In this document: positions 23,994-36,429 of the stretch, piece by piece
Numbering within the stretch: position 1 is the first letter of the stretch
How the letters are laid out: the number at the start of each line of letters is the position of its first letter
Assembly (NCBI GenBank): GCA_019321725.1
Contig: CM033106.1
Location: 24,726,118-24,790,117, forward strand
DNA from: Paulownia fortunei
Lineage: Eukaryota; Streptophyta; Magnoliopsida; Lamiales; Paulowniaceae
Reading direction: 5' to 3'
Length of the DNA stretch: 64,000 nucleotides
The notes under the pieces: model-generated
What the model saw: only the letters and a program-made list of their open reading frames with translations
The model's database searches: none
Told to the model about the DNA's origin: nothing
Position numbers and translations under genes: made by a program

Positions 23994-24720
23994 CTGATGC
24001 AAAAAGAAAGAAAATCACACTTGAATCAAAAAGTTAAAAACATCTCAATTAAAATTTGGAAAATTTTATGTAATATGTATGGTCTTACTATGGAAGACTT
24101 GAAAGAAAAAAACATCTTCAGCAGATTTTTTGGAATATTTTTAGATAATAGCTTACAACTTGAATTACACAATCTACACAAATAAACAATCTATTTCTAT
24201 ATTCAAAATTAAAATAAAGAAAAAAACGTAGAATAGAAGAATCTTGATGATGCACATTACTCTAAATCGGGAAGGTAATAATTATAGATGTTTACACTGT
24301 GTTTCTCATATTAATTCAAAAGTTAATGAATTAATGTGTTTCTCTTCACCTATTACTTTCTACTTCAATGCTAGACTTTGATTTTTTTGTAAGAAGAAAC
24401 AGACAATAACCAAAAACCACGACAAACTGGGACACCGCAGATGTGATTAAATCAAACATCTGATACACAATCACATTCATACGACTTGCTTATGAAAAAA
24501 TGATAAGAAATTACCCAAACGTGATTAAATTTTCGTACCTGGAAGGATGAAGGCGAATAAGAAAGATGAAAACAATGGGTTGGTGAAGGAGAAATTTCAA
24601 AGGTTTTTAAAAGGAGGAAAACCCAGAAACCTAAACCTATTTTAGGTATTCAATATTAATTAGGAGTAAGAAGTTAATTAGACAGCTAATAATGAGTTTA
24701 TACGGGACAATGATTCTCTC
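23994..24720 (-). promoter_or_regulatory. 5'-UTR intron and probable promoter of the F-box gene
   Basis: A 545-bp intron (24538-23994, GTACGA to CATCAG) is inferred inside the 5' leader of the F-box gene. The leader exon upstream is CT-rich on the minus strand (ending CATCCTTCCAG). A TATAAAC motif on the minus strand near 24,700 fits a core promoter. Leader introns are common in plants and can raise expression. Based on splice motifs only. Confidence 0.45.
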
Positions 24721-24818
24721 CTTGATGGATTTTGATTGATCCCCAAAATAAAAAAAATCCAAAGTGCCAGAATTGAATTTACCTTAATTAAATGATTTAT
24801 ATTACCTATAATGCTGGC

Positions 24819-24926
24819 TTTACTCTGGAGAGAAATTCTCATAACATTGCCATCATTATCTAACTCTCAAAATTGAATAAATTTCAACCAACCCAAGGCA
24901 ATAATGGCGCATTCAAATATAATAGG
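24819..24926. repeat. Dispersed repeat, copy 2 (partner at 12.56 kb)
   Basis: Same-orientation match to 12,556-12,662, interrupted by small differences. Its function is unknown. Confidence 0.6.
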
Positions 24927-25694
24927 ACCTGAATTCAATAAATTTTTAGGGGATCAAAATTCCAATTATATGCCTGTAATTGAAAAAATAGTGAAGCTAA
25001 ATATTATTAGTTATATAATTAATCATGGATCCCAATGTTGAAATTACTTTAAATTGCGTCACAATTTAATTTTTAAATTCCATTTGTAATTTAGAACTTT
25101 GGAACAATACAATTCAAAATTCTGAATGAATAAATAGACAAAATGTGACTTAAAACTTGTCACGGTAACATTTTTGTAATTGCTGTGTATGAGTATTTTT
25201 TTTAATTAAAAGTTATAGTGAAAATTTTGGTCCAAAAAAACGTAAATAAAAAAATATGGAATTTATGTAATCAAATGGTATGAATAAGAATTTCAATAAA
25301 TAGTTTTCTATACAAATGTGAAACTTATTCATATTTCCTTTAAAGTATATACAAATTTTTATGAACACAAATTAAAATTCGTATCTTTTTATTTTTATTT
25401 TTATGTTTTGTAATTATATAACTTTCAATAAACAGCTAAATTAATGTTTGTAGAGATTTTTTTTTGTTTCGATAAAAAATTTAAAAGTTTGATATTTTTC
25501 TCTATTAGAATGTCACTCATCTAACATAAATTATATATAGCACTTGTACTATAAGATTCAACCTGAAAAGTAAAGGTAATTCTCATTAACTTGATAAATT
25601 ATGTATGATACCAAAGCTGAATATATACATATTAAATTCAAAATATATGAAGGATACAAAAGTTAACTACAAGTAAATACTCATTAAACTTGAG

Positions 25695-25730
25695 AAAATA
25701 TACGGATACAAAAAGGTATCCGTATATTTT
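25695..25730. repeat. Perfect 15-bp inverted repeat with 6-base loop
   Basis: The arms 25695-25709 and 25716-25730 (AAAATATACGGATAC and its exact complement) flank AAAAAG. It lies in intergenic DNA between the F-box gene and the X8 pseudogene. It could act as a transcript-end hairpin or be the relic of a small foldback element. Confidence 0.85.
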
Positions 25731-26421
25731 ATTCGGACTTGATCTTAATTTTTAGTTAAAAAAGGTAAAAAGTTTAGGAGTTTTTTTTATGTTTTTTTTT
25801 TTGATAGGGTGACTTATGTTTTTGCATATAAAATATGGAGAGAATTACAAAAAATATCCTTAAGGTTTGAGCTATTTATAATTTTTTTTTGCAATTTACA
25901 ATATATTATTGATATTTATTTTTATTTTACAATTTACAACTATTGAGGGTATATTTGTAGATAAAAACAAACCTTAAGGGGTATTTGTAGTTTAAAAAAA
26001 TAATCAATTTTTTTTATAATTATGTTAAATCTCAGAAGTAGTTTTTATAAGTTATCCTAAAATATATGATGTAAAACTTCATGTCTAATTCATAATAGTA
26101 CTATACAATTACCTGAGCATTAATGTAATATTTATTTTTTGCTTATTGTAATGTAGTTTTATATGGCTAGCATGAAAATCCTATGACAATCTTAAATTGA
26201 ACTTATCATGTAATATAATTACATATTAGCAAGATATTACAATTTGCCCTAATTAAACATCAATATATTCTGCAAAATCCTCAGGATTATGAAGAATCTA
26301 TCGTTCTAATTCATCAAACTTTTATGTGTCTCATGTTCGTAGGAATTATTTAAGAGCTCAACAAATTTGTAAGAATTGTGTACCAGAGGAAAAGAAGACC
26401 TAGTGAAGGAAAGTGATAATC

Positions 26422-27068
26422 ATGGTTTAAAAAAAAAACAGTCTCTTTGCATTTCTAGTTAGTTTCCTCTTCGGCATTGCTCTATGCTCTTGCAAAGAAA
26501 ACTGCACATCGGTTGGCCCGAAAAGGTAGGTCAACATTAATTTCAACAATCACCATATCTTTTTTTTTTAAGTAAAAAAGAAAAAAATAAATATTCATTT
26601 GGCATCATTAAAGACTTGAATTCGTACATGAATAACAGATTATCTAAAAGGAATTTGTTGTTTGTCTAGTTGTATGGTTGGTGTGTTGTGTCAACACCGT
26701 TCCCCGCGAAATTACAATAATTTTTAGGCTATGGTTGTCATGAATTCAACTATAGTGGGATATTACCATGTCACATGTTTTGAACCTGATATTATCATGG
26801 CTCATGCATCTTGGATCCTGGATAAATTCTATAGGGAGGGTGCCTTTTGCAAAGGACTTAGTTTTATTACAGATCAATCCTTGTAAATTCCTCTCTCTCT
26901 CAATGCATTATTGTGGAATTTCTGTGTGTTTACATGCATGCATTTCTTGAACAGCACTCATTTTAATATATAAAAATAGAAGTATTTGGTATTTATAGTT
27001 CTTATGAGATGTATATAACTCACCATATTTATACTGATACAGTATATGGTGATTGCCAGTATCCATGA
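26422..27068 (+). pseudogene. X8 domain pseudogene, exon structure retained
   Basis: Three exon relics at 26422-26525, 26670-26882 and 27043-27068 align one-to-one with the intact X8 gene at 41709-42343, with splice sites still recognisable (donors GTAGGT and GTAAAT, acceptors TCTAG and ATACAG). It is dead several times over: the third codon is TAA, caused by an expanded A-run after the ATG; a CAA codon in exon 2 is now TAA; a one-base loss before the ATGTTTTGAACC segment shifts the frame; and the DC cysteine of the X8 fold reads NY. The signal peptide (LFGIALCSC) and the final DCQYP-stop remain. The TATA motif of the intact copy (TATATAAG) reads TATTTAAG here. A recently inactivated tandem duplicate. 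Confidence 0.9.
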
Positions 27069-28299
27069 GACCCGTAGAACTTTACAAGTATAAGACAAAG
27101 ATGATTAGATTAGATCCATAAACATGTATTTTGAAATGATATAATGAGAAATGTAACAGTTCATACTTGTAATTGAGTGAAAAATTGTCAGCATTGCAAA
27201 ATATGTACCAAAATATGTTTGCAGTATTTTTAATCTTTTTTTGCCTACACTGAGGGTTAAGGTTTTCATATTAAGCGGTAAGATTTATTGCTACATCCAT
27301 AAGCATGAGATGAAATCCACAATATGCTGATGTGGATGATTCACATCAAAGGTATAGGCAAATGGTTTTCAAGTATTCCAATTATTTAGTTTCTGAATAT
27401 CGAGCATTGTTCATGTTGAAGGGTAAAATAAATTAAAGCAATTGAACTAAACATGAGATTCAAATGGGGTTTCTGACATGGTGACTTGTCTTTCTTCAGG
27501 ACTAACATATTAAGTTTTATTTGTTGACAAGTAATCAAGCAATAGAATGTATCAAGACCCCGTTTAAGAGATTTGAATAATTGATTCTTTTTTTTTTTTA
27601 CCCCAAGAAAATTGATTAGTATCTTTTACTTCAATCAAATCACAAAACATCTTTCGTACAAAATTGATTCTTGTTGTATGAATATTTTCAAATTAATCCA
27701 GACTGAATTTCATTTTCTCATTAGTAGATTTATGCATTTCACAAATAGAAAAAAAATAGAAAAACCTAATTGACAAATATTGTCATCTAATTAAAATTTG
27801 ATAAATATCTACTTCTTACTTCTAAAAGTGCGACCCTAGAATGCTTTTATCCTGAAAAACTTAATTAAAATACATAATAATATTCCTACAATTAGGTTTT
27901 TATGTCATTGTTTTAAAACTCTAGTGAGCTCAATTGATTCAGGTCAAGTCAACTCATATTGATATATTTTAAGGAGAGTCGCCCTGAGAATTTTTAAGAA
28001 AATTTGGTATGACAAATTACAAATGTAAATTATTTGACATAACAGACACTACTGAAGCATGATTCACATAACACCAAAAAAATTATTTTGAAAAAAAAGG
28101 CAAAATAAATGGTACGAATACAGTGAAATCAGAAAATTATTTTTCTATCTATCTAATGTAATAATAAAATCAAACCAAAAATCCCAAACAATAAAGTAAG
28201 AGAGTAAAATGTGACATAAGGATTTTTACATAAAAAACACAAATCGAAAAAAATTACGGGATCGTAATCCAGACAAAACTTCCATTATGTATATAATAA
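27069..28299. other. 3' flank of the X8 pseudogene and intergenic DNA
   Basis: No gene recognised. The first part continues the homology to the flank of the intact X8 gene (GATGAGAAATGTAACA motif). The rest is AT-rich with no identified repeat until the copia LTR begins near 28,305. Confidence 0.5.
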
Positions 28300-30094
28300 A
28301 ATTACAAACTTCTCCCAAAACTAGTGGATACACAAATAATTCTCAAAAAAATATCTCTTGGATTACAAATATCTCAAGTTTCTCAACTTGAAATACTAAA
28401 CAAAATAGGAAGACTATTTTAAGAGATAGTGAAAAATTTCTAGAAAATTTTTCTCTATTTTTTCTTTTAAAACACTTTATTTTTCTTTCACTCAACTCTC
28501 TTATTTTCTCTATTTTTTCTTTTGTGTTTTAGTTATAAAATGAAATCTCTATTTATAGATAAGATTGCTACCAATTTTGAATGTTTGGTAGTCATATTTT
28601 TTTGAATGTTTTGGTAGTCACCCCATTTTGGTAGACTTACTAACAATTCTTCCCATCCACCTCATATGGGTGCTCAATCAAACCTGACTTGTTTTTACAA
28701 GTTTCAAACTTATCCTTTGACAAAGACTTCTTAAGCATGTATGCACCATTTTCATTATTGTAAACTTTATCAAGCACCATTAATTTTTCATTTAGCAAAT
28801 CTCAAATTCAATGGTATCTCATATCAATGTGTTTTGATATTAAGTGAAAAGTAAAATTTTTACTCAAGTGAATCACACTCTAACTGTCACAGAAGAGAGT
28901 TCACTTTTCTTGCTTCAAGTAATTAATTCATAAAAAAACTTTTTCAACCATAATATCTCCTTGCATGTTTCAATTATTGTGATATATTCTGCCTTCATTA
29001 TGGATAATGCCAAGCATTTTTTAAGTTTCAACTGCTAAAAGATAGCTCCCCCTCCAAATCTTATCAGGTATCCGGATGTGAATTTCTTGAAATTAACATC
29101 ACCAGTCATGCCTGCATCATTAAATCCATATAATATAATTTGGTCATCACCAAACTTTAGACAAACTTTGAAAGTACCTTTTAAATACCGAAATATCCAT
29201 TTCACTACAGACCAGTGATTTTTGCTAGGGTTAGAGAGAAATCGACTATCAACATCAACTCCATGAGCAATGTGAAACCTAGTACATACCATAGCATGCA
29301 TTAAACTGCTCACTGCAGAAGCATATGATACATTTTTTGTTTCTTCATTATCTTTCTCACTTGTAGGACATTAAGCCAAGCTAAGTTTGAAATGACCCGC
29401 AAGTAGGGTACTAACTTGACTTTGAATTACTCATGTTGAATCTTTCAAGAACTTTTTCGATATATTTTTGAGATAGCTACAACTTCCTGTTTGTTCTCTC
29501 TCTCTCTCTCTCGTGATTTTCATCCCAAGAATTTATTTAGCTGGTTCTAAGCCTTTAATTGAGAACTATTTGTTGAGCTCTTTTTTTAACTTATTAATCT
29601 TGTTGGCATCATAACTTAGAATCAATATGTTATCCAATACAATAATAATATGATAAAATTATCATTAGAGAATTTCTTAAAAAATACACACTGATCGGAA
29701 CTGGTTATTTTGTACATTTGATCAGAATTCTCCCTAAACTAAGGGACACACGAATAATTTTCAAGAGAATATCTTTTGAATCATAAATGTATCAAGTTTC
29801 TCAATTTGGAATACTGAAAAAAAATAGGAAGACAGTTTTAAGAGAGAATGAAAAAATTCTAGAATTTTTCTCTCTATTTCTTCTCTCAAAACACTCTATT
29901 TTTCTCTCACTCAACTCTCTTATTTTCTCTATTTTTTCTTGTGTGTTTTAGATATGAAATGAAAACTCTATTTATAAGCAAGTTTGCTACCAATTTTGAA
30001 TGTTTGATAGTCATATTTTTTTGAATATTTGGTAGCCACATTTTTTTGAATATTTTGGTAGTTATCCCATTTTGGTGGACTTACTAACAAATTA
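28300..30094 (-). mobile_element. Internally deleted Tnt1-like copia retrotransposon
   Basis: Two direct repeats of about 340-370 bp (about 28305-28645 and 29723-30089) share order and content, including TTGCTACCAATTTTGAATGT and a minus-strand start TGTTAGTAAGTCC. They flank 1.08 kb of internal DNA coding, on the minus strand, for only the end of copia pol. The bases outside both LTRs read AATTA (28300-28304 and 30090-30094), a candidate target duplication. A purine-rich tract (GGTGGATGGGAAGAAT) adjoins the 3' LTR. Gag, protease, integrase and most of reverse transcriptase are missing, and the primer-binding site next to the 5' LTR is not recognisable. So the deletion probably removed everything from just inside the 5' LTR to late pol. 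Confidence 0.8.
28680..29690 (-). pseudogene. Copia pol fragment: end of reverse transcriptase plus RNase H
   Basis: Reading right to left, DQCVFFKKFS and FIILLLYW (reverse transcriptase near the YVDD catalytic region, where the aspartates are lost), then KFLG and VLERF-like pieces. These are followed by the longest open part, 29313-29035, with HWSVVKWIFRYLKGT and TSGYLIRFGGGAIF, then a decayed RNase H (KAEYI, KEILWLKKF). It ends with MLKKSLSKDKFE, matching the C-terminal LTKSLPKGK motif of Tnt1-type elements. Stops and frame changes are frequent. The order and spacing match the end of copia pol, so the assignment is firm; it cannot be active. Confidence 0.85.
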
Positions 30095-33000
30095 ATATTA
30101 AGCTGGTAACTATAATATCTCGTGTTCATTATGGAAAAAAGTTTAAAATAGTTAATTTCTAAATGAGTAAAATGAATTTTTCTAGGAACTTAGATTAATT
30201 AATTTTATAAAATGGGAATGAATACAAAATATTTCCCATCTAAGCCAATTCCATCAGGTCTTACTTGCGAGCCCCCACCTTATGAATTTGGAGCTTGATA
30301 AAATCGTATTAGAGTCAACCCCAAAGGTTCCATTGGCACAAAGGTCATGCAAGATGGTGGTCCTAGAATATGATAGAAATATGACGAAGATGTCGTGTAT
30401 CCAATAAAGAATGAGGAATGATTTATATAAATAAACTATTTTAACAACTTAAATATTTTTGCATAAGGATGACCAATGCGAAAATAATTACTAACATATA
30501 CCATTACTCTAAAGTTGCACTTGCAAGCCTCCACTCCGTGAACTGAAGCGTGATGGATGCTGCAAACACTGATTGGTAGGACTAAAGTCAAGATTGTAAA
30601 ATCTAGAGGTTACAACCATTACGAGTTGAGTTAGGTATCATTAACTAATGCATCATGTATTTTGACTTTTGGTATTTTCGATGTATTAGTCGACTTATCA
30701 TTACCAACCAATTTAACTATTTTCCTCTAATCATTATCATGGACAATGCTATGGTTTATAATCACTATAAGATAAAAAAGTTATTAGTAATAAGATGTTA
30801 AATGAAAATATAAATTTTTTAAATATACATATTAATGGAAAAAAATGTTTGTTTGTCATAAAAATAATTTTTACAAGTTTAATAATAATAAAATTTATGT
30901 TTAAATTGGCATTTTTAAAAATTGGTGACATATTAATAGATTTGTTATAACCAGGATTGTGTTGGAGCAACATTATCATTTATGATAATTTTCAAATTAT
31001 CACTTAATATCTCTCTCTTTTTTTTCCTTTTCATATATACTTCCTCTCATGGAAAGTCTGATTTTCTATTTTTGTTTGTCGAATTCATTTAATGTAAAAA
31101 ATTATGCAAATATGAGTATCTAACTGTTTTATCCTTCAATTAAAATCTAACAAATTAATTCCGTAATGCACAATAAATTTACAAAAAGAAAATAAAAAAC
31201 AGAAGCTTTATATTTAAACAGAAACCAACAAATTAAACTCAAATTAAAATCTTATCTTACATTTTTTAAGTAGTTTTCTTACTCTTTTCCACATCCACCG
31301 TTAGTTTACACTGATAATCTATTCATAAGGTAATTAGGATTAATTAATTTTTGTTCCGCAATAAAATTTTACTCTCTCCGACATCCAACATTTGTTTCCA
31401 CAGATAATTGGTGTTTAATAAAACTTTTCTTCGTTTTTTTCTTCAAGTAGAAAATCTCTGAGTCTATAATTTTTCATTTATAGTTATTAATATAAGGTAA
31501 CTATGGAAGAAAGTAAAATGAAGTTGACATTTTTTTTATTTTCTAGAAAAAATCAAGTTTGGCATCCTTTATGACACGAAGAAAGTATATGAATGTAGAT
31601 GAAAATGTAATGGTTTTTTTTTTTTTGTTTTAAATTATCTTCCTTGTAACCTTCTTCAACACAATACAGTGCTTACTAATCAATTATTTTGTATTATCAG
31701 TTTTAATTCTTTCGATATTTTTCATTTTTATTTAATGACCATTATATTGTTGAAGTGTTTATATCACCTTTTTTTTTTTTTGATAAAACGATATAATTTC
31801 AAATGTGATAGATGACTGAGCTATGTCAATATATATATATGCACATATATATCTCAGACAAAATTAGTTTGTAATACCTCTAGGTGTCCTTCCCTTGATA
31901 CATTGACAAATGATGGACAAATCAAATTTTATTCAGGTTTTCAAAAATGTTGATATGATAAAAAATTAACAATTCAAAGTCTAAAGAAAGTCACATTATA
32001 ACGTAATTATGTATTCTTGTATAAGAATCAAGTTATACTCCATAGTAATCCAAATTGTAGTGCAATTTTGAAGTTATACTCCACAGTTATCCAAATTATA
32101 GTTTTATTTTCATCCAATAAGAAGTTCTAGCTAAAAAGTTATAAGATTTTGTACTTTTATATTATTGGAAAGATATGATTATAAATTAGTGATCTCATAT
32201 TTTTACTTTATTTTTTTTATAAATTATTTTAGAAAATAAAATTTATTTTGGAACGTTGCAAAAAGAAAATGAAATTAATAATTTAGGGCAAAGGGAGTAT
32301 AAATTAAACTTAAATTATATAGAAAAATTTAAGAAATTACTAGGGATGGTAATAGGACAGGTACAAAATCGGACATGTCCGACTTGGTGCGGGTTTCAAA
32401 TTAGAAAAGGATTCAGAGCGGATCTTGATTTTTTATTTTCAAAATATCTCTGCCTCTAACCTACCCTTTTTTTAAAATATATTTTAATATACTATATATG
32501 TATATATGTGATGTTCTTGTTTTTAGAAAAAAAAAATTTAAAAAAAGTTCTAATGGTATTACTTTTAGAAAATATATATTTTTAATATTTTTAAATTATA
32601 ACAAGGATCTAATGGATTCAACCTGTAAGTTCAGATTGAAATCGAACTCCTTACAATATTGGCGAGGAAAGTCTTGGATTTGGGCAAACTAATCTCAAAT
32701 CTATTTCGTTGTCATCATAAAGATTACTAAATTAAGTTACATTATTTGTTGTGACAAGTATTCACTTCATTCAATGTACCAAGCTACATTTATAATCACC
32801 CATCAACATGGGGCCATTAAATGAGATAGGTCATTATCCTTCTGGCAATCGAACGACTCTAACCCAATAAAAGTACAATTATACGTGACAATATCCAATG
32901 TATCAAAATAAATCAAGTAAATAAGGTTAAATACATTATATCTTTGCCAAGTGTACAATCAACCAATATTACCAAAGTAATGCTGATTATCACTAACTAT

Positions 33001-33605
33001 AAATACTAATATTAGCATAGTGAAGTTGAAATACATAATTTATAATCTAGTAATATCTTGATTTACGGAATAACATAAATGCCAAATAATTTATATAAAT
33101 ACTTCTGTGAAAAAGAAAAAAAAATATGGGTGTCACAATTCTACCCAAAAAAAAAAAAAAAAACCTTGAAATTTCGTGTTGTGTCACTATTTCATCTTGT
33201 CTTCTCTTTCTCAAGTCACCTCCTCCATATAATGACTTCTCCAATCTGCCTTGACCAAAATAATAGTCTTATTCCTCCGAATTTTTAACGTTCAATCCAA
33301 ATTCAAGGGTTGTTCATTATTAAATAATTAATAGTCTTAGATTTCCCGTACTTAGGATTTTGAAGGTCACAATCTTTCTAAAACAATTCCCATGTGCATG
33401 ATTTGCAGTCAATCCCCATATGCATGTGACTTTAATGTGCATAGTGAGGTTGTATGATTACAAGCTAGCATCAGTTCAGCTCAACCACACAACAATGGAT
33501 TCATTTGGATAATCACTGAAGTAATCATTCTTTAGTTTGCCTCCAAATATGTTACCAAAATGAAAGGCTAATTAAATACGTGCATCTGGTGGTAGAACTA
33601 TTAAT
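30095..33605. other. AT-rich intergenic DNA, no gene recognised
   Basis: No gene or complete element was recognised. Near 32,339 the motif TAGGGATGGTAATAGG resembles the TAGGGATGGCAA end of a common plant hAT-type non-autonomous element and recurs at about 44,288, but no opposite end was found. A GGGAGTATAA motif near 32,291 resembles a MITE end. A 17-base A-run lies near 33,150. Confidence 0.4.
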
Positions 33606-33740
33606 TGCTAAAGGCAAGAGCATGTCAAAAAATTAAAAAGAAAAGAGATGATGAAAAAGAAAGGGTTTTCTATTGCAATGTTTCAAAAGTAAAATTAAAG
33701 TTAATACGTAAAATGAAAATAAGATTAAATAGCTAAGTTT

Positions 33741-34110
33741 ACAAATTAAATAATTAAAAAACTAATTTACAGATAATGATAAATAAATAAAATAAAACAT
33801 CATAAATAACTCTTAACATCTTCCACCAACCTAATGATACAACTGCAATAAGCTTCTGAGATTTTGCCAATCAAAAAACATAAATACAGAAGTAGGTAAG
33901 ATTTAGTAAACAAGTCTTGAAGGCTACAAATTAAATAATTAAAAAACTAATTTACAGTTAATGATAAATTAATAAAATAAAACATCATAAATAACTCTTA
34001 ACATCTTCCAACAATCTAATGATACAACTGCAAGAAGCTTCGAGAGTTTGCCAACCAAAAAACTTAAATACAGAAATAGGTGTGATTTGATAAACAAGTC
34101 TAGAATGTGT
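33741..34110. repeat. 185-bp direct tandem duplication at the copia 3' end
   Basis: The unit starting ACAAATTAAATAATTAAAAA at 33741 recurs at 33926, and similarity continues to about 34,110. The unit spans the LTR end and the adjoining internal sequence, so it arose after the element inserted. Confidence 0.8.
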
Positions 34111-34369
34111 AAGAAAGAAAAACAAAGGACAGACTAAGAGTGTCATGCTGAAAGTAGTGGAAAAAGTAACAAATCCAATAAGAGTTTTGATACAAATACA
34201 AGAAGTATTGATCCACAAATTGATGCAACTACAATAATAGTGCGAAGACAAGTCATAGGAGCAAGAGTTTTTTCATAATATATACCATACTCTTAGGAAT
34301 AATAGACAAGAAAGAAATATGCTAAAAGAAGAAAACATGATGAGATACATATAATTTTTAATTACTAAA

Positions 34370-34480
34370 CATCGGTGTCAAGACAACAATATCCCTTTTG
34401 ATCATCCCTATAGCCTAAGAAAGCACAAATAGTAGAGCGAGACGTTAATATGAAGATGAAGCACAAAGCATACACAACCA
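34370..34480 (-). pseudogene. Copia integrase C-terminal remnant
   Basis: On the minus strand the sequence reads, across a frame change, FGCVC-like residues and then TICAFLGYRDDQKGYCCLD, the conserved segment between integrase and reverse transcriptase in copia elements. Only this island is recognisable. Confidence 0.65.
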
Positions 34481-34754
34481 AAGACTTTTAAGGAAGAGTA
34501 ATTAGGAGTATAATCGTATGAGTTTTCGGATGGTGACAGACTTAAGAGTAATGCAGTAGAAGATTTTCAAATGGTGCAATGAAGAAGAAATACTTTTATT
34601 GAAAGGTAATGCAAAACATGTTGTGAGTTTATAACAACTACAATCAGAAATATCATGAATTAGCAATTTTTTTAATGTTTTTTTAGTAAAAAGATTTTAA
34701 ATGAGAGAATAAAATGTGACCCAATTAAGAATACCATAAATAAAAGGATTAAAA

Positions 34755-35812
34755 ATAATTTGTCATCTAACTATGACCATTTTTACATTACATCCTTAAA
34801 ATATTTTTTTTTTCGGCAATCCATCACCTAAACTACACGGGTTTTTGACTTTACCATCCAGGACTCCCTCTGTTGAGATTCCATCAAGTGAACAACACAT
34901 GTCTAAGTTATCATACTTTGCCACCCATACTTTACAAAAATTCTTTACCAATCAAATTTTGCATGATTTTACACTTTGCCACTCCATTTAAAAAAATTAA
35001 AAGAAGTATGTATATGCATATACTTTGTTTATTTTTCTACTACTCATTCATAAAATTAAATTTAATAAACACTTTTTATAATTAATATCAATAAAATTAT
35101 TTTTTTTTGTATTCCTTTTTAAAAAATTTATTGAATTATAATTTATATTCTTTAATTTGCTTTAATATATTTTAAATTGATGTAAATTATAATTATAAAG
35201 TAGGAAAACTCTACATAGAGAAGGAGCAATAATAAAATTTTAAACATAAAAATAATCAATTGCATCTTTTTTATTACTTGAGTTTAGACTAATTTATTTT
35301 TCAAAACGCATCCTAATATGTTCAAAATTATGTTGGTGTATATTTATAATTTTATTCACCTCAAACTGAAAATAAATGTTTGTGTGTTTTGCCATTTTTA
35401 TTTTATAATTATAATTTATTTCAATTTAAACTTTGATAAAGTAAATTAAAGAATAGAATTTACAGTTGAATACCCAAAAAAATCAATTTGACTAATCATA
35501 TATTTTTTTATAATAATATTGATTAAATTTATTTTTTATGAATAAGTAATAGGAAAAGAGGTAACAAACATGTATGAACATAATTTTTTAAAATAATTAA
35601 AGTGGGGTGACAAGTAAAGAATTATGTAAAGTTTAGGTGGCAAGGTGCGATAACTTAAACTTGTACTGTGCACGTAATGGAATTTCGATGGAATATTCCG
35701 CTGATGGTAAAGTGAAAAAATCCGTGTAGTTTAGGTAATGAATTGCTAAAAAAATAAAAAATTAATTGGCATAGTATAAAAACGGTCATAGTTCGGATGA
35801 CAAAATATTATT
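34755..35812. mobile_element. Nested long-terminal-inverted-repeat element (about 1.06 kb)
   Basis: The two ends are inverted copies for roughly 430-460 bp each: left TTTGTCATCTAACTATGACC against right GGTCATAGTTCGGATGACAAA, continuing inward through ACCTAAACTACACGG, GTTATC and GCCACC motifs down to TAAATTATAATTATAAA. Only about 170 bp of unique sequence sits between the arms. There is no coding capacity. Long arms fit a non-autonomous Mutator-like or foldback element; a target duplication could not be settled, so the superfamily is open. It lies inside the copia element, so it is younger than that insertion. Confidence 0.75.
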
Positions 35813-36429
35813 AACCTAAATAAAAACTAAAAATAGGACTCAAACGAGTGGAAGACAATTCAACATTAGAAGTTGCAAAATTCGATATTTTAACAAAATT
35901 TAGGAATATGATAAAGACTAAGAAGAGATAAATGAGATATCACATCAAAACTAACATTTGCCAAGGGCGTAGGAGTGTTATCAGCAGTTATAACACACAT
36001 TAGAATTCATATGGGACAAAAGAAATAAAAGATGAAGAGGGGGGACTATGGTGGAGCTCTGGAGTTTCAAGATCTAAATAGAAGATATATCTGAAGAATA
36101 TGTACAGACTTGAAGTAGACATGGGATAATTAAGATAGAAAATAAAATACCAATATTAGACAAAAGAAACTGGTACGATTAGGCCCAATAAAATTGTACG
36201 ATCAACTCATGCTGATTTCACAAAATTCGTATATGATGTTACACTTTTTTCACTAGAACTATGAATCAAAATTTTCACTAACTTAGCCCTGATACCATGT
36301 TAAATAACTCAATGCAAAAGTATATCAAAAAAATTAAAAAGAAAAGAGATGAGAAAAAAGAAAGCTAGGATTTTTTATTACAATACTTCAAAAATAAAAT
36401 TAAAATTAGTACATACAATTAAATAAATT

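Larger units (their letters stand above)
24721..26344. other. Intergenic DNA between the F-box gene and X8 pseudogene
   Basis: AT-rich, no gene recognised. It holds the second copy of a dispersed repeat (24,819-24,926) and a perfect short hairpin (25,695-25,730). From about 26,100 on, the sequence resembles the upstream flank of the X8 gene at 41.7 kb, which shows that the duplication producing the X8 pseudogene included its promoter. Confidence 0.5.

Noticed and set aside
32330..32460. TAGGGATGGTAATAGG as a complete hAT-type MITE
   Set aside because: Only one end-like motif is visible here and at 44.29 kb. Without an opposite terminal repeat or target duplication I do not call an element.
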